Assembly: GCA_964017045.1 (NCBI GenBank)
Contig: OZ024808.1
Location: 13,935,284 to 13,999,283 of the forward strand
Direction of reading: 5' to 3'
DNA length: 64,000 nt
Source: Omphiscola glabra
Lineage: Eukaryota; Mollusca; Gastropoda; Lymnaeidae
Below are positions 37,428 to 49,189 of this stretch, piece after piece. Made by a program: the position numbers and the translations under genes. The notes below the pieces were generated by a model. The model saw nothing but the letters and a program-made list of their open reading frames with translations, did not search any database and was not told the DNA's origin. Positions within the stretch are counted from its first letter, which is position 1; each line of letters starts with the position of its first letter.

Positions 37428-38157
37428 AAATGTCTCATTAGGAAATGGCGTCAGCGGGCCGTCGAGCTTGCGCTCCTTATGCCCTCCCTGGCGCCCACCC
37501 ACACCTGCCAGTCGCCGAGTTTTCCCGACGTCAGGCCGTGCGGAGGAACGTCAGAGACCTCCCCGGGCGTGAAGCGTCCCCACCAGCAACCGCTCGATCG
37601 GGTTTGCCGATGGAGACCCTCCCCGCCCGGAGACATCTGGTCGACCGAAGACGCTGTGTTTCAAGCGTCCGCAGTCCACTTTCCTAGGGGCCGGGACGGT
37701 AAATTAACGTCCTAATATCTCCCCCCACCCGTCCCGGGGAAGCATCGGACGCCATCTAAGAGGGATTCTACAGTGGGTTTCCACCTCGCAACTAATTCGC
37801 GAAGTAGCTGGGACGAAACGGTTGCCTAGGAGCAGCTTTCTCAGGGCTGCGTATTTAGAATCATCGGCCATAGACTTCCACCACAGCCTATCGCCTCATA
37901 TCCCTTAACGGCAACTTGTAATCATGATCCCAACCCTGTGTTTGCCTTTTCTTCCACCTGTGAAGTATCACAGGTGGCAGCCCTGTGGGAGCCGTTTTTT
38001 CCAGCAACTACCATGCATGCCCTTGTCTGCCACGCGGGACACGCAATGGTGGTAATGTGCCCCGGGTTAACGCCGAGGGGGTCGGTGGCCAGCGCTTCCA
38101 AATCGGCAAGCCACTACAGACTTGTCGACCGGAATCCCGGGGGGGGGGGGGGGGGGG
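37428..38157. mobile_element. GC-rich retroposed element, copy 1 (about 730 bp)
   Basis: About 95% like 61922-62633 by eye, and much more GC-rich than its surroundings. It runs from TCTCATTAGGAAATGGCGTC to a CCCGGGGG... run of G. The flanks share a 14-bp direct repeat AGAAATGCTTACTG (37414-37427 and 38158-38171). The long target duplication indicates LINE-type target-primed insertion. On the minus strand a conserved open frame starts MPSRPLGKWTADALN in copy 2. Likely a fragment of an autonomous retroelement or a SINE. Confidence 0.75.
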
Positions 38158-38256
38158 AGAAATGCTTACTGGTCACTTCTTTCACGCTTCCTTAAACTTT
38201 TTTTTCATTTATTCGCTAGAAATAATTCCAATCAAATGTCATATATTTCTTTCAGA

Positions 38257-41200
38257 ATGGACGATCCAGTCATCAGGTCAATGTTTCTACTCTTGTTCAG
38301 CCTTGGACTCCGTATCTTGCCAGTGTTTACCGAGAATAAAATATCTCGTAAGTCACCTGAAATTAGAAAAATAGTTCTCACTTAAAGTTTGACCATTACA
38401 CAGAAGTCGTGTCTGGTTTTAAAATCTGGGATACAACTTTAAATATTTAAATAACACTGTAAAACAGTGGTTCTCAACCTGTGGGTCGCGACCCCTCTGG
38501 CGGTCGAATGACCCTTACACAAGGGTCACCTAAGACTCTCAGAAAACACATTCTCAAAAGTTATGAAGTAGAAACGAAAAACAATTTATGTTTGGGGGTC
38601 GCCACAACACGAGGAAGTGTATTAAAGTGTTGCGACACTAGGAAGGCTGAGAACCACTGCAGTAAAACATGTGAACTGCTGGCCGCGGTCCATGGCTTGA
38701 CATGTAAAAGTTCTGGGGTGAGTAGCGTGAATATACATTTGATTTTGTTTTGTTGTTATACAGCTGTTCTTTATGACATAAATATATTTTATTTTAATGT
38801 CACGATTATGTCTCTTTTGCTAATAAAGTATTTTATGTACCGCGCTATACAAGACCTCTAATAATAATAATATAAAAAAACTGCGAAACATTTAATAGGG
38901 CTGATATTCTTACCACACAAAAAAAAACCTTCAAATAGCATACATGTTGCCAAACGTGAAATGCGTGAGGATTTGTTGTTTCTTTGCCTCCTTTGCACGA
39001 ATGATTTAATTAAAAGGGTGTGACGTAGATTTTTCGATTAGCTAATCAGTCTGCTACTGTGCTGTGTCTTCTAATAATGGAACATCGTGTTGTCAGAATA
39101 TTTGCATCAGCCGCCGTTTCAAATATTGCCAAACCTTCATTTTATTTTTCAACTGAAACACATCAAGATCATTAAATTTGTAAATGTTTTTTTCCGTATC
39201 ATACAGAGTGACAATCTTGTAACGCCGTGGAAGACACTCAAGTAACGACATCGTTTTTTCTTGAAAATGTATCCCGATCCTTTACCTATCTATCACTAAG
39301 CGTCTATTTTTCCCCTATTGCTATCTCAACTATGCTGGTGGTTAAATTATGAATTCACTTGGTGTTTTCAAATGAATTTATCGCACAAAGTCTGATCCCT
39401 CATTACCAGCAGCTGAAACAGAAACGGTGTTATTCAAAAATATGTTTTTTTTTTTTTTTACAAACATCGACTGACCTCAAGGTGACGGCGAAGAGTGTTA
39501 AAATACATCAGCTAAATTTAGCTCAGCCAGGATCCATCTTCAAAGATGCGTAGGGACTTTTCTTTTGTGATACGGCGACCGAAGCGAATCAAACAAGCAT
39601 CTAAATGCGTACTTTTGTCTCTTTGATATTTGTCAAAGTCACTGTTATAGAATTACAACAATGTTTACTAAGACTTGGTGAACACAAGATTAAAGTTCAT
39701 GATTGTTTCTCATGATTGTTTCTCATGATTATTCCCCGTGATTATTTCTCATGATTGTTTCTCATGATTGTTTCACATGATTTATTCACATGATTGTTTC
39801 TCATGATTGTTTCTCATGATTATTTCTCATGATTATTTCTCATGGTTGTTGCTCATGATTGTTTCTCATGATTCTTTCTCATGATTGTTTCTCATAATTG
39901 TTTCCCATGATCGTTTCTCATGATTATTTCTCATGACTGTTTCACATGAGAAATACTTTAACGTGTATTTCTCACAACATGTAATATATATCCTTCCAGC
40001 TTGTATGTTACGCTGCGCGGGAAATGAGACCTGTGACGACAAAACCGGAGAGTGCACCCACGGTTGCCAGGATGGCTGGACAGGACACAACTGTACAACA
40101 CGTGAGTAAATGCAATGGATCCATGGCTAGCTGATGTGAAGCATGGTCAACATTTACAGGCAAGGACATATTTGTGTAAAGCCGTCACTTCTGCTTGTTG
40201 CAAGTTCTGCGCTCTAAACTAGTTGTGTTGTCATTTCAATCGCCTATTGTGATGTTAGTGCGACCCACCATTGTGTTCTTAATGCACCCCACGATTGTGA
40301 TGTTAGTGCACCCCACGATTGTGATGTTAGTGCACCCCACGATTGTGATGTTAGTGCACCCCACGATTGTGATGTTAATGCACCCCACCATGTAATGTTA
40401 GTGCACCACATCATTGTGATGTTAGTGCACCCCATCATTGTGCATCTTCAAAGTAATTTTTTGTTGTAGGCTTGTTGTTGGTTTTTTTTTGTGCTATATT
40501 ACCTATCAGTAACAATAGATTTTAATTGTTAAACACTATTACTGCCACGCAAAGTAACAACAACTTAGAACGCGAAATTTAAAAAAAAAGCGAATAAATA
40601 AAGAAATCGTGTTGTTATTCTCTAAGTTGCCTCATTAAATTAATTAAAATGTATATTTAAACGTATCCGGAAATTTGATCGAAAGAAATTTCGTCGACGG
40701 AAAATTGACCGACGGAAATTTGATCGAACGGAAATTTGGTCGAATCTTTTTTTTCAGTTCACACGTTAAAATTTTGCATCAACTTTCTTTTGGACCGCAT
40801 TATTTTGTTTTACTGTATAGTATAGCGCTGATGAAACCAAATGTGTATATATAAATTCTTGACAATGTTTTGAGTCGATTAGTAGACAGGCACGTCAATA
40901 AAATAACACTGACAATAAAATGGCACAGACAATAAAATATCTCAGACAATAAAAGAACATGAGAATGAAAATATCTCAGACAATAAAATGGCACAGACAA
41001 TAAAATGGCACAGACAATAAAATATCACAGACAATAAAATGGCACAGACAATAAAATGGCACAGACAATAAAATGGCACAGACAATAAAATATCACAGAC
41101 AATAAAATGGCACAGACAATAAAATGGCACAGACAATAAAATGGCACAGACAATAAAATATCACAGACAATAAAATGGCACAGACAATAAAATGGCACAG

Positions 41201-44200
41201 ACAATAAAATGGCACAGACAATAAAATGGCACAGACAATAAAATATCACAGACAATAAAATGGCACAGACAATAAAATGGCACAGACAATAAAATATCAC
41301 AGACAATAAAATGGCACAGACAATAAAATGGCACAGACAATAAAAGAACATGAGAATGAAAATATATCAGACAATAAAATATCTCAGACAATAAAATATC
41401 TCAGACAATAAAATAACACAAGAAATAAAATAACACAGACAATAAATAACACATTTTAAAATTTAGTGTCTAATTTGAATAGAACAAAAACGTGTTTTTG
41501 TGTGTGGGTGGAGAAGAATATTGTATAATGTTGTTGTTTTTTAATTGATCTTTAGTGTTAGTATGTAACTGTCTCATTATTTCAGTATTTGTATGTACCT
41601 GTCTTTTATGTTTGTATTTGTATGTAACTGTTTTACTATGTTAGTAATTATAAGTGACTGTTTCACGATGTTAGTATTTGTATGTAAATTTCTCACCATG
41701 TCCATGTCGCAAAGCTCGTTAGTCTGTGGTTACTATGATTTAATGAACATGCAAACATGCATATTAAAATATGCAAATGAATAACTCAACCGACTCACCC
41801 ATTATCAACGAGACCATTTACTTAACTAGGCTCCCAAATGCTTGAGTTACAACTACTTCGTAATTTACTAACACGCCTCCCCAAGGCTTACAACACAGGT
41901 CGCCTAACAAACACATTCCTTTAAAATAATTCTTGGTTGAATCGTAAAGTTTTTGTTTTTGTTATCTAACAGCTTCTGAAACTCAAGTTTCAGCCAGTGG
42001 TATTCCTAAGCTTGCAGAATTCAGCCAGTGGTATTCCTAAGCTTGCAGAATTCAGCCCGTGGTATTCCTAGGCTTGCAGAATTCAGCCAGTGGTATTCCT
42101 AAGCTTGCAGAATTCAGCCAATGGTGTTCCTAAGCTTGCAGGATTCAGCCAATGGTATTCCTAAGCTTGCAGGATTCAGCCAATGGTATTCCTAAGCTTG
42201 CAGAATTTAGCCAATGTTATTCCTAAGCTTGCAGAATTCAGCCAATGTTATTCCTAAGCTTGCAGAATTCAGCCAATGGTATTCCTAAGCTTGCAGGATT
42301 CAGCCAATGGTATTCCTAAGCTTGTAGGATTCAGCCAATGGTATTCCTAAGCTTGCAGAATTTAGCCAATGTTATTCCTAAGCTTGCAGAATTCAGCCAA
42401 TGTTATTCCTAAGCTTGCAGAATTCAGCCAATGGTATTCCTAAGCTTGCAGGATTCAGCCAATGGTATTCCTAAGCTTGTAGGATTCAGCCAATGGTATT
42501 CCTAAGCTTGTAGGATTCAGCCAATGGTATTCTTAAGCTTGCAGAATTCAGCCAATGGTATTCCTAAGCTTGTAGGATTCAGCCAATGGTATTCTTAAGC
42601 TTGCAGAATTCAGCCAATGTTATTCCTAAGCTTGCACGATTCAGACCTGACGTTTCTTATTTTTTAATGGGGTTATCAAAAAAGGAAATACACACTACCT
42701 CAATGGCTCTATAATACCATGACAGTTAAGCCCGGATTATCTATTTTCGACATAAACTAAAATTCGTTAATTGATTTTATAATTTATACGTTTATATTGG
42801 TAACTTTTTTTAGATTATTTGATATTGATGACACATAAAGTATAATCATTTGAAATTGGTGTCACTGACAACAAGATATTCAGTCGATTCGAATAGCTGA
42901 ACACGGTATCAAACATATATCCAAACACATCGTGGGCCTTGGTAAATTCTACACAACTTGAGGACCCAATTGTATCATTTTGTTTATTATATTTATTTTA
43001 TTTATTCATTTTTTTTTTCAAAATTAATTTTTGCTGTCGTTTCACATTTGCAGTAGTACTTCATCATGTTCTAGTCGTTCTTGCAACGTGATTTTGTACT
43101 AGACATTCTGAAAACATGGTCTTGTTCTAGTCATTCTGACAAATTTTGATATTTAACTATACTTGTTCGTGATCCACCACATAGCACCACGTTTACTATG
43201 CAAATTATCAACCACAACAGATTGTTCTGTCAACTGCCGGGTGGCAAATGTGACAATGTCACTGGCGCGTGCTTCAAGGGATGTAAACCGACATTCTCAG
43301 GACCGATGTGTGACATAAGTGAGTGGTCCTTTTCTGTGTTGTGGTATTGTATCTCTTAATGAGGCAGATGTGTGACATCAGTGAGTGGTTCATTTCTCTG
43401 CTGTGGTCGTGTATCTCTTAATCCTGGAGGGGGTACGTGCTGCAAAGGGAAAAAAATATTTTTTGATTGTTATTAAAGTAAATTCAATTATTTTTAAATA
43501 AGGTTAGGCAGAGTTACGAACATTTTAGACAAGGGTACACATAAGTCAAAAGTTAGGGAAACACTGGTTTAGAGGAAGATATGAAAGGGAAGCAACCTTC
43601 TCTTATATATATTACGCTTCTGGTGTGACTCGTGGACTACTTCCTAACAACATGACTGCTTTCTAATCAGCGACTTTGGAATTGAGAGTAATTACAAATA
43701 ATTCTAAATGTTTGAAAGAAAGTATGGTTTAATAATGAGTTCAATATCGCGCAAAATATAATTATAACTACGCTAAATGATATATTTTTTATATAACGCA
43801 ACTGCGTTTGGCGCGTAATATTGTCTTTTCGGAAAATAAATCGTCTCAATTTAAGTATGTGTAAAAAATATTCAGTTTAAAAGTGGTTGAGACATCAAAA
43901 TATTTAATATAGATCATGGGCGTGAAATAAAAAATGTGCAGTGACGTATCATTGGGAAATGGGTGTAACAAAAATTTGGATTCTTAAATGTGTGTTACTT
44001 GAGTTCATGTTTTGTCAAGTAACTTTAGGAGATGGAAAGTTCACACATTGCTGACGCCAATGTTTGGAAGGCTATATCTAGTTTTAAATATTCAATTAGT
44101 TTTTCAGCTTTCTCCCCTTTAAAAATATTTTTTTTAAATTCTTCTTTTTTTTTACTTACAGAATGCAGCAACTGTGCGGGTGCTGGATCATGTGATCACC

Positions 44201-46382
44201 AGCGGCGTTGTACGTACGGTTGCGTAGAAGGTTTTGAAGGAGATACTTGCTCAAACGGTGCGTTAACCCGACCTTAATCGATCAGGGTGTAGTTCCCTTT
44301 AAACTTCAGTTCATTAATGATTATTCCTTAATTCTGTTTTTTTTTTAATCTTCTTCTTTCTCTATGCTTTCAGGGCCCACGATCAATGCATTGATCATTA
44401 TGGCTCCTATGGTTCTGAGGGGTTCGCGATGTTAATGTGCTTGATTTTCAAGAGGATAATTCACTGGTTGCAAGGCAGGAGGCAAGAGCCGCAAATGTGT
44501 CAGGTGTAGTCGCCGCAACTGTTGCTTTTGGAAGCTTGTTCCATTCCTTTATTGTCTTTGGAAGGAATGAGGAGCTCATTGTACTGAGTTCTTGTTTTTA
44601 AAAGTCGAAACCGTTTGTCGTGACCTCTTCGCTGTCTTGGGGGGAGATTGACGAGTTTCTGTTTGATACTGGAGCAGTGGACCAGCCCATTATTGATCTT
44701 GTACAACATGGAGAGCCTAGATAGTCGTCGTCGTTCTTCTAACGGTGACCACCCTAAAGTTTCCAGCATGCTGCCAACACTAGAGGTGTTTCTGTAGCGG
44801 TTCATGACAAAGCGTGCTGCCCGTCGTCGGAGCGCCTCCAACCTATCGATGCTCTTCTGGGAAAATGGGTCCCAGACTGAGGATGCGTACTCTAACAGCG
44901 GCCGGACAAAGGCTTTATAGGCTTTTTCTTTCACGCTTGAGTTGCAAATCTTCAGATTTCGTCTTACGAACCCCAGGGTCTTGTTTGCCCGATTGCACAC
45001 ATTGCAAATGTGCTCGTCCCAGTGGACTTCTCTTTGGACGGTAACACCTAGGTACTTTACGGAGGAAACTGGCTCTAGAATATGGCCATGCAATTCGTAA
45101 GGGTGGTGTAGAGGGGATCTGCTTCTGGAGACTGACAGTGTCTGGCACTTGACGGGATGAAATTCCATGTCCCAGGTCATCTCCCACTCGGCTAACCGAT
45201 TGAGGTCCTGTTGCAGCTGGTCCTGGTCAGAACTGTTGGTGATCGTTCTATAAACCGCCGTGTCATCTGCGAAATCATTGGGCAAAATGAGGCGGGTGAA
45301 AAAGTTTAATGAATCTTGTTTCTTTTTTGTATTCCGTTTCTACAAAAATGAGGATTTCCAAACCTTTGGGGTGTGGCACCGGGATAGCTTCGATGATACT
45401 CATTCTTGTGCAATAACTGGGGATACAGGTATAAGGATATGTTCTCCCCGGCTTGTAGTGCATGTTATTAACCCGTCGGAGTGAGAAACTAAACGCAGGA
45501 TTAATCGATCAACGATACCAACAATGAGACGGGCGCAGAGCTGCGCTAATTCTATTGTGTTTTACGAGGCATAAAGATGAGGAAGCTGAAGAAATGCGCT
45601 CATTTCTAATTCCATCAAGCAAATTATCAGATAAATATATGCAAATTTGTAAATGTCATGAAAAATGTTGGAAAATGTCATGAAAAATGTTGGTGTTTTT
45701 TAACATGTAAAATGCAGCTTCATACACTGTTGTACGGCAGGGGTTCTTTAAGTCTCGGCATGGACACCAAAATTTGGGTTTGGACATGCCCATAACGCCG
45801 GAATTTGAGTTCCCCTGCCCGACAAGCTGTTGTATGAAACTCTCACGTCTTAGAAACCGCATTGATTTATTAGACACCGTACAGCATTGGTGATACAGAC
45901 GGCTCTTGCTCACCCTTCTTTTGTCCCTTCCGTTTATTCAGTTATGCAACTTACAACTTATTGCTGTCTTGAGGCCCATACCGTTCATATTACAAGCCCG
46001 ATTAATTGAATACAAATTTACAATATTTTTGAAAAAATAATAATTAGCTGATTCTTAAGTTAATTAATCATTTTTTAAAAAAAACAAACACGCAAACCGT
46101 TGATTATATTATAGTTGAATTTACAATACTGATATTTTGGATGCAAACTCAAAAAAAAAAAAAGATGTATTACCTGTGATTGTATTATAATATTTTGCTT
46201 TCGGTACTAGATAATTACTTTTTTTTCTACTGTTCTTTCTTCTAGCACCTAAAATGCCAGGATGGTTTTTCTGGCAAATGTTTAGCTTTTTCATCCTGAC
46301 CCTGGCGATTGTTGCGGTTGTGCTGTTTGTTAAGAAATCTCTGGAGCAGCCTGTTAAAGAAGGAATCCATCAATACGGATAG
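38257..46382 (+). CDS. Small EGF-module membrane protein, 5 exons, one 1-base frameshift
   Basis: Exons: 38257-38347 (signal peptide MDDPVIRSMFLLLFSLG...), 40000-40101, 43221-43318, 44162-44257 and 46246-46382. All junctions are GT-AG and phase 1. Exons 2-4 each code one Cys-rich module of about 33 residues (e.g. CTHGCQDGWTGHNC, CTYGCVEGFEGDTC), as in MEGF/scavenger-receptor-F type EGF repeats. The last exon gives a transmembrane helix (FSFFILTLAIVAVVLFV) and a tail ending HQYG. About 174 aa. Exon 3 is 98 nt where the symmetric pattern needs 99: one base is missing near 43238 (NC-GGKCDNVTG), so as given the frame breaks; pseudogene or assembly error. Likely a cell-surface adhesion or recognition protein. 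A missed exon in the long introns is possible. Confidence 0.75.
38465..38659. mobile_element. SPIN-like hAT MITE, copy 2
   Basis: Begins CAGTGGTTCTCAACCTGTGG followed by GTCGCGACCCC and ends GGCTGAGAACCACTG; these terminal and subterminal blocks agree closely with SPIN hAT elements. Flanking 8-mers CTGTAAAA and CAGTAAAA agree at 7 of 8. It lies in intron 1 of the EGF-module gene. 195 bp, no coding capacity. Confidence 0.85.
39700..39950. repeat. 13-bp minisatellite
   Basis: About 19 imperfect copies of TTTCTCATGATTG in intron 1 of the EGF-module gene, ending shortly before the exon 2 acceptor. Confidence 0.85.
40233..40445. repeat. 24-bp minisatellite
   Basis: About eight copies of GTGATGTTAGTGCACCCCAC plus GATT in intron 2 of the EGF-module gene. 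Confidence 0.88.
40900..41450. repeat. 17-bp minisatellite
   Basis: About 30 copies of ACAATAAAATGGCACAG with a TATCACAG variant, in intron 2 of the EGF-module gene. Open minus-strand frames here are repeat artefacts. Confidence 0.92.
41550..41705. repeat. About 31-bp short tandem repeat
   Basis: Four to five imperfect copies around TTAGTATTTGTATGTAACTG in the same intron. Confidence 0.7.
41990..42645. repeat. 30-bp minisatellite
   Basis: About 21 copies of TTCAGCCAATGGTATTCCTA plus AGCTTGCAGA in intron 2 of the EGF-module gene. Variants (AATGTTATT, GCAGGATT, GTAGGATT) recur in blocks, which points to duplication of multi-unit segments. Confidence 0.92.
43312..43435 (+). repeat. Two-copy duplication of exon 3 end and its 5' splice donor
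   Basis: GATGTGTGACATAA|GTGAGTGG at the end of exon 3 (donor 43319) is repeated 62 bases on as GATGTGTGACATCA|GTGAGTGG (donor 43381), and similarity continues through GTATCTCTTAAT. Using the second donor would read an in-frame TAA. Confidence 0.85.
44340..45290 (-). mobile_element. CR1-like LINE, 5'-truncated, in intron 4 of the EGF-module gene
   Basis: The minus strand holds one uninterrupted frame (about 260 codons, 45285-44500) from the catalytic FADDTAVYRTI through SSVKYLGVTVQ, RPLLEYASSVWDP and ALRRRAARFV to SMLETLGWSPLEERR, the C-terminal half of a CR1/jockey-type RT. The 3' UTR continues to about 44371 and ends in the same GGGCCC and AGAAGAAG tail seen at 13490. The long open frame implies a recent insertion. 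Confidence 0.85.
45291..46245. other. Rest of intron 4
   Basis: AT-rich. A short CAGGGGTTCTTTAA...GAGTTCCCCTG segment near 45737-45814 looks like hAT ends but has no matching target duplication. Confidence 0.35.
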
Positions 46383-47050
46383 TTTAAAATACAATTATTT
46401 TTGTAGAGACACGTGACTCACGGTTAGGAGATATAAGACCGAAGTCAGAAATGTAAACAATGATCCTTATGCGTGTGCCCTGTGGGAGCTTACATAGATG
46501 TGTTGTGTGGGTGTTGTGAGTGGGGTGTGGGGGGGGGGGTTGGGAATGGTTTATGACGGGGGTTGTGATCGGAAAATGGTATGTCTTTAGGTTTGAAGAG
46601 ATGTTTGAATGTGTAAAAATGAAGTATTCAATCGTTACGCTATTAGCTTGAGGCGTAGTCTCTTCAAACTAAGATTGTTTCAGCCAACAATTACCTGGCA
46701 CTCTGTGTTAAATTTATTTATATCTATTAGTGGCCGCTTTAGTTACTTACTCGCCACTTTACTGACTTACTGAAACCATTACTGACTTACTGACCGGTTA
46801 ACTGACTTACTGACCACTTTACTCGCGATCTATTGAAAAATATCAATCATTCTGATTGTGTAACTGTTTTATGAAAGGACCGGGCTAAATTACAAAATTC
46901 TAGACCCTTATTTTGCTATGTAGGTGGACATTCTAGTTTTAACTTTTAAATGTATACTATTTTATGTATTATTTATTTTCGGGAATATATATGGAATAGT
47001 AGGCCTGCTACATTTGATGACTTTGCGATGTTGGTTTTTTATATTTTTTT
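46383..47050. other. 3' flank of the EGF-module gene
   Basis: AT-rich with a G run near 46535 and short TGACTTACTGACC repeats near 46750-46820. No gene seen. Confidence 0.4.
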
Positions 47051-47340
47051 ATTTTGCTGGCATCCGTCCGTCACAAGGTGACGATGGTATGGAATTCGCA
47101 GGACGAAATCCACAAGGCCTGGGATTATTCTTATAGGATTATTAGCTGGTTCCCAACAGCAAATCGCCTCTCTCCACGCCGCTGGATGACCCCAAGGGAA
47201 CATCATGTGGGTGATACAGCTTGGCACCAGTGGCGTCGCAGAAGTTGCCGGAATGTTTCATTGTATCAATGTTATCCTCCTACTGGACTCAATCTCCGAG
47301 ATTGAATTCAGAGTAGCCTTCTGTTAGATTCTCTTTTAGA
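47050..47340 (-). mobile_element. LINE 5'-end fragment
   Basis: Matches 34990-35250, the 5' end of the large LINE, in the same orientation: CTCTCCACGCC, then GCTTGGCACCA.TGGCGTCGC and AG.A..TGCCGGAATG. A solitary 5' piece is unusual for a LINE and may mean a SINE-like derivative or a related family. Confidence 0.6.
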
Positions 47341-47649
47341 AACACAAATATAAGTAATGTCGTTGTACCTGCAGCCTATAAAAATACTTTTTAAAATTGT
47401 GTACACCTCAGCCATTAAAATATTTATTTTAAACTACACACTAAAATAAAATCTTCCAAATAAACTTGATTTTGGCTAAAAAGGGGAATTTAAAGTTCCC
47501 CGAACACCTTAGCATTTTTTTTTATTTCTTATAAGACATATGGACATTTGATGACAAAATAAACATGTATCATATTTTGAATTTTTTTTTAATAAAAAAT
47601 TCTGCTTTGGTTCTATTGTCATTCAGTAACTATAAATGATCCATCTGTA

Positions 47650-48430
47650 ACTGTGGTGCTACAGCCTATGCAGGGCTTTGGCCCGCCTCACCACACCCTG
47701 CCACTCAGACCATCCATCCATCCCTGTGGCGCTAAAGCCTATGCAGGGCTTTGGCCCGCCTCACCACACCCTGCCACTCAGACCATCCATCCATCCCTGT
47801 GGCGCTAAAGCCTATGCAGGGCTTTGGCCTGCCTCACCACTTCCTTCCACGAAGACTTAACTGATGCTTTTCTTTTCCATGCTCGGATTCCCAGCTGCAG
47901 TTTTCTACATCATGCAACCATCTAAGCCAGAGGTTCCCAAACTTTTTGTGTCGTAGACCCCTTGCCATGTTTTTTTGGTTTTGGGTAGATATTGCAAATT
48001 CATTAATACTTTACAAATACTTTAAATGTATTTTTGACAGCCGGTACAGTGCTACTCACTGTGAAAGATTTAAATTTATAACGGTAGTGAAGTGCAGTGT
48101 GAATAAATTTTTTTAAAACATGTTAAGTTTTATACATTTATTATTTAAATTTAAATTAAAAAATGCCAAAATAGAAGTCTTGACCTGCTTACATGAGATC
48201 CACTATCGTCGACCCCAATATTCATTTCATGGACCCCTATTTTCATTTCATGGACCCCAAATTTTTTTCCCGCTGCCATAGACCCCTTGCAAGTTGTCGT
48301 AGACCCCTGGGGGTCGATATAGACCACTTTGGGAATCACTGATCTAAGCCTACGTCCGCCTTTGAGACGTGTTTTTTTATTAGGCTGGCTAAGGCTCCTG
48401 CTCTAAACAGGCTTAGTACATTCCAGATCA
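47650..48430 (-). mobile_element. LINE C-terminal/3' fragment, tail triplicated, split by a hAT element
   Basis: The minus strand reads VKSSWKEVVRQAKALHRL-stop, the usual C-terminus of a snail LINE. The last about 82 bp (AGCCTATGCAGGGCTTTGGC and CCATCCATCC) occur three times in tandem at 47658-47845. The element at 47928-48341 interrupts it, and LINE-like sequence resumes at 48342 (CCTACGTCCGCCTTTGAGACG). Confidence 0.6.
47928..48341. mobile_element. Non-autonomous hAT element, 414 bp
   Basis: Starts CAGAGGTTCCCAAACTTTTT and ends AAAGTGG-like/GGGAATCACTG with GTCGTAGACCCCTTGC blocks inverted at both ends. Perfect 8-bp target duplication ATCTAAGC (47920-47927 and 48342-48349). It sits inside a LINE fragment, so it is the younger of the two. 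Confidence 0.88.
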
Positions 48431-49189
48431 CATTTTTTAACAAACTATTCCCATATCCGTAGCCTTAAAACGCACAAATAACTATTGATGAAATAGAAGA
48501 AATAAAATATTATTGTAGGCGTCCATGTTAAAATGACAGCCGTGGACTTTAATAATAGTTGGCGTATGTTTTCAAAATAGAACGTGTTAAAAACATATAA
48601 TGATTTTGGTTGCATGTTCGTGCTTTACAAATGTCACTGGAAATTTTTCAAGTTTAAGAAAAAATTTTTTTTTATAAATGTTAAAATCTTTGTACATTTT
48701 TCACTAGATGAAACATTTCGAGACCCTTTTAATATTACAGTTGAGTTTACAGTTGGCATTACACTAAAGCTAACAGGTTCCTGCTTAAATACATATCATT
48801 CAATGCCTGTGTAACATCATGTCGTATAACATCTGAAATATGATTTTTACTACTGTGTACGAGATGTTTCACTATATGGCGATTTGGATTCATTAATAAT
48901 AAATAAAATTTAAATGGATGAATGCGTTGATATTTTTTTTTTTTACTTTAAAAATTTTTTTTAAAATTTGTTCAAAAGAATTTTTTTTTTTGTGTCAGGC
49001 GCTGGGACCTGATATTAACATTGATTGATTTTTATTATATCTATAGTTCGTAATTGACACGAACATTCATGAAATGGGGTGAAAATTAAAACAAACCCTA
49101 AAAACAAAGTTTTTCGTGGAGATAGTTTATAAAATGTAATTTCGAGCGATGGGAGTGCTGCTAACAATACGACAAAACATGCATACAAG
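48431..49189. other. Gene-free spacer
   Basis: AT-rich; long T runs near 48940-48990. No gene or repeat supported. Confidence 0.4.

Noticed and set aside
37445..37687. Open frames in the GC-rich element
   Set aside because: GC-rich DNA gives chance frames in several phases; the minus-strand frame is shared by both copies but belongs to the element, not to a host gene.
41950..42010. Extra exon of the EGF-module gene after TTATCTAACAG
   Set aside because: The acceptor-like site is decent but the following sequence has no Cys module and runs directly into the 30-bp array.
39700..42645. CRISPR-like regular repeats
   Set aside because: Units are contiguous tandem repeats without unique spacers and lie in introns of a eukaryotic gene.
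45737..45814. Short hAT-like element (CAGGGGTTCTTTAA ... GAGTTCCCCTG)
   Set aside because: Ends are inverted but the flanking 8-mers do not match and the length is under 80 bp; not enough support.
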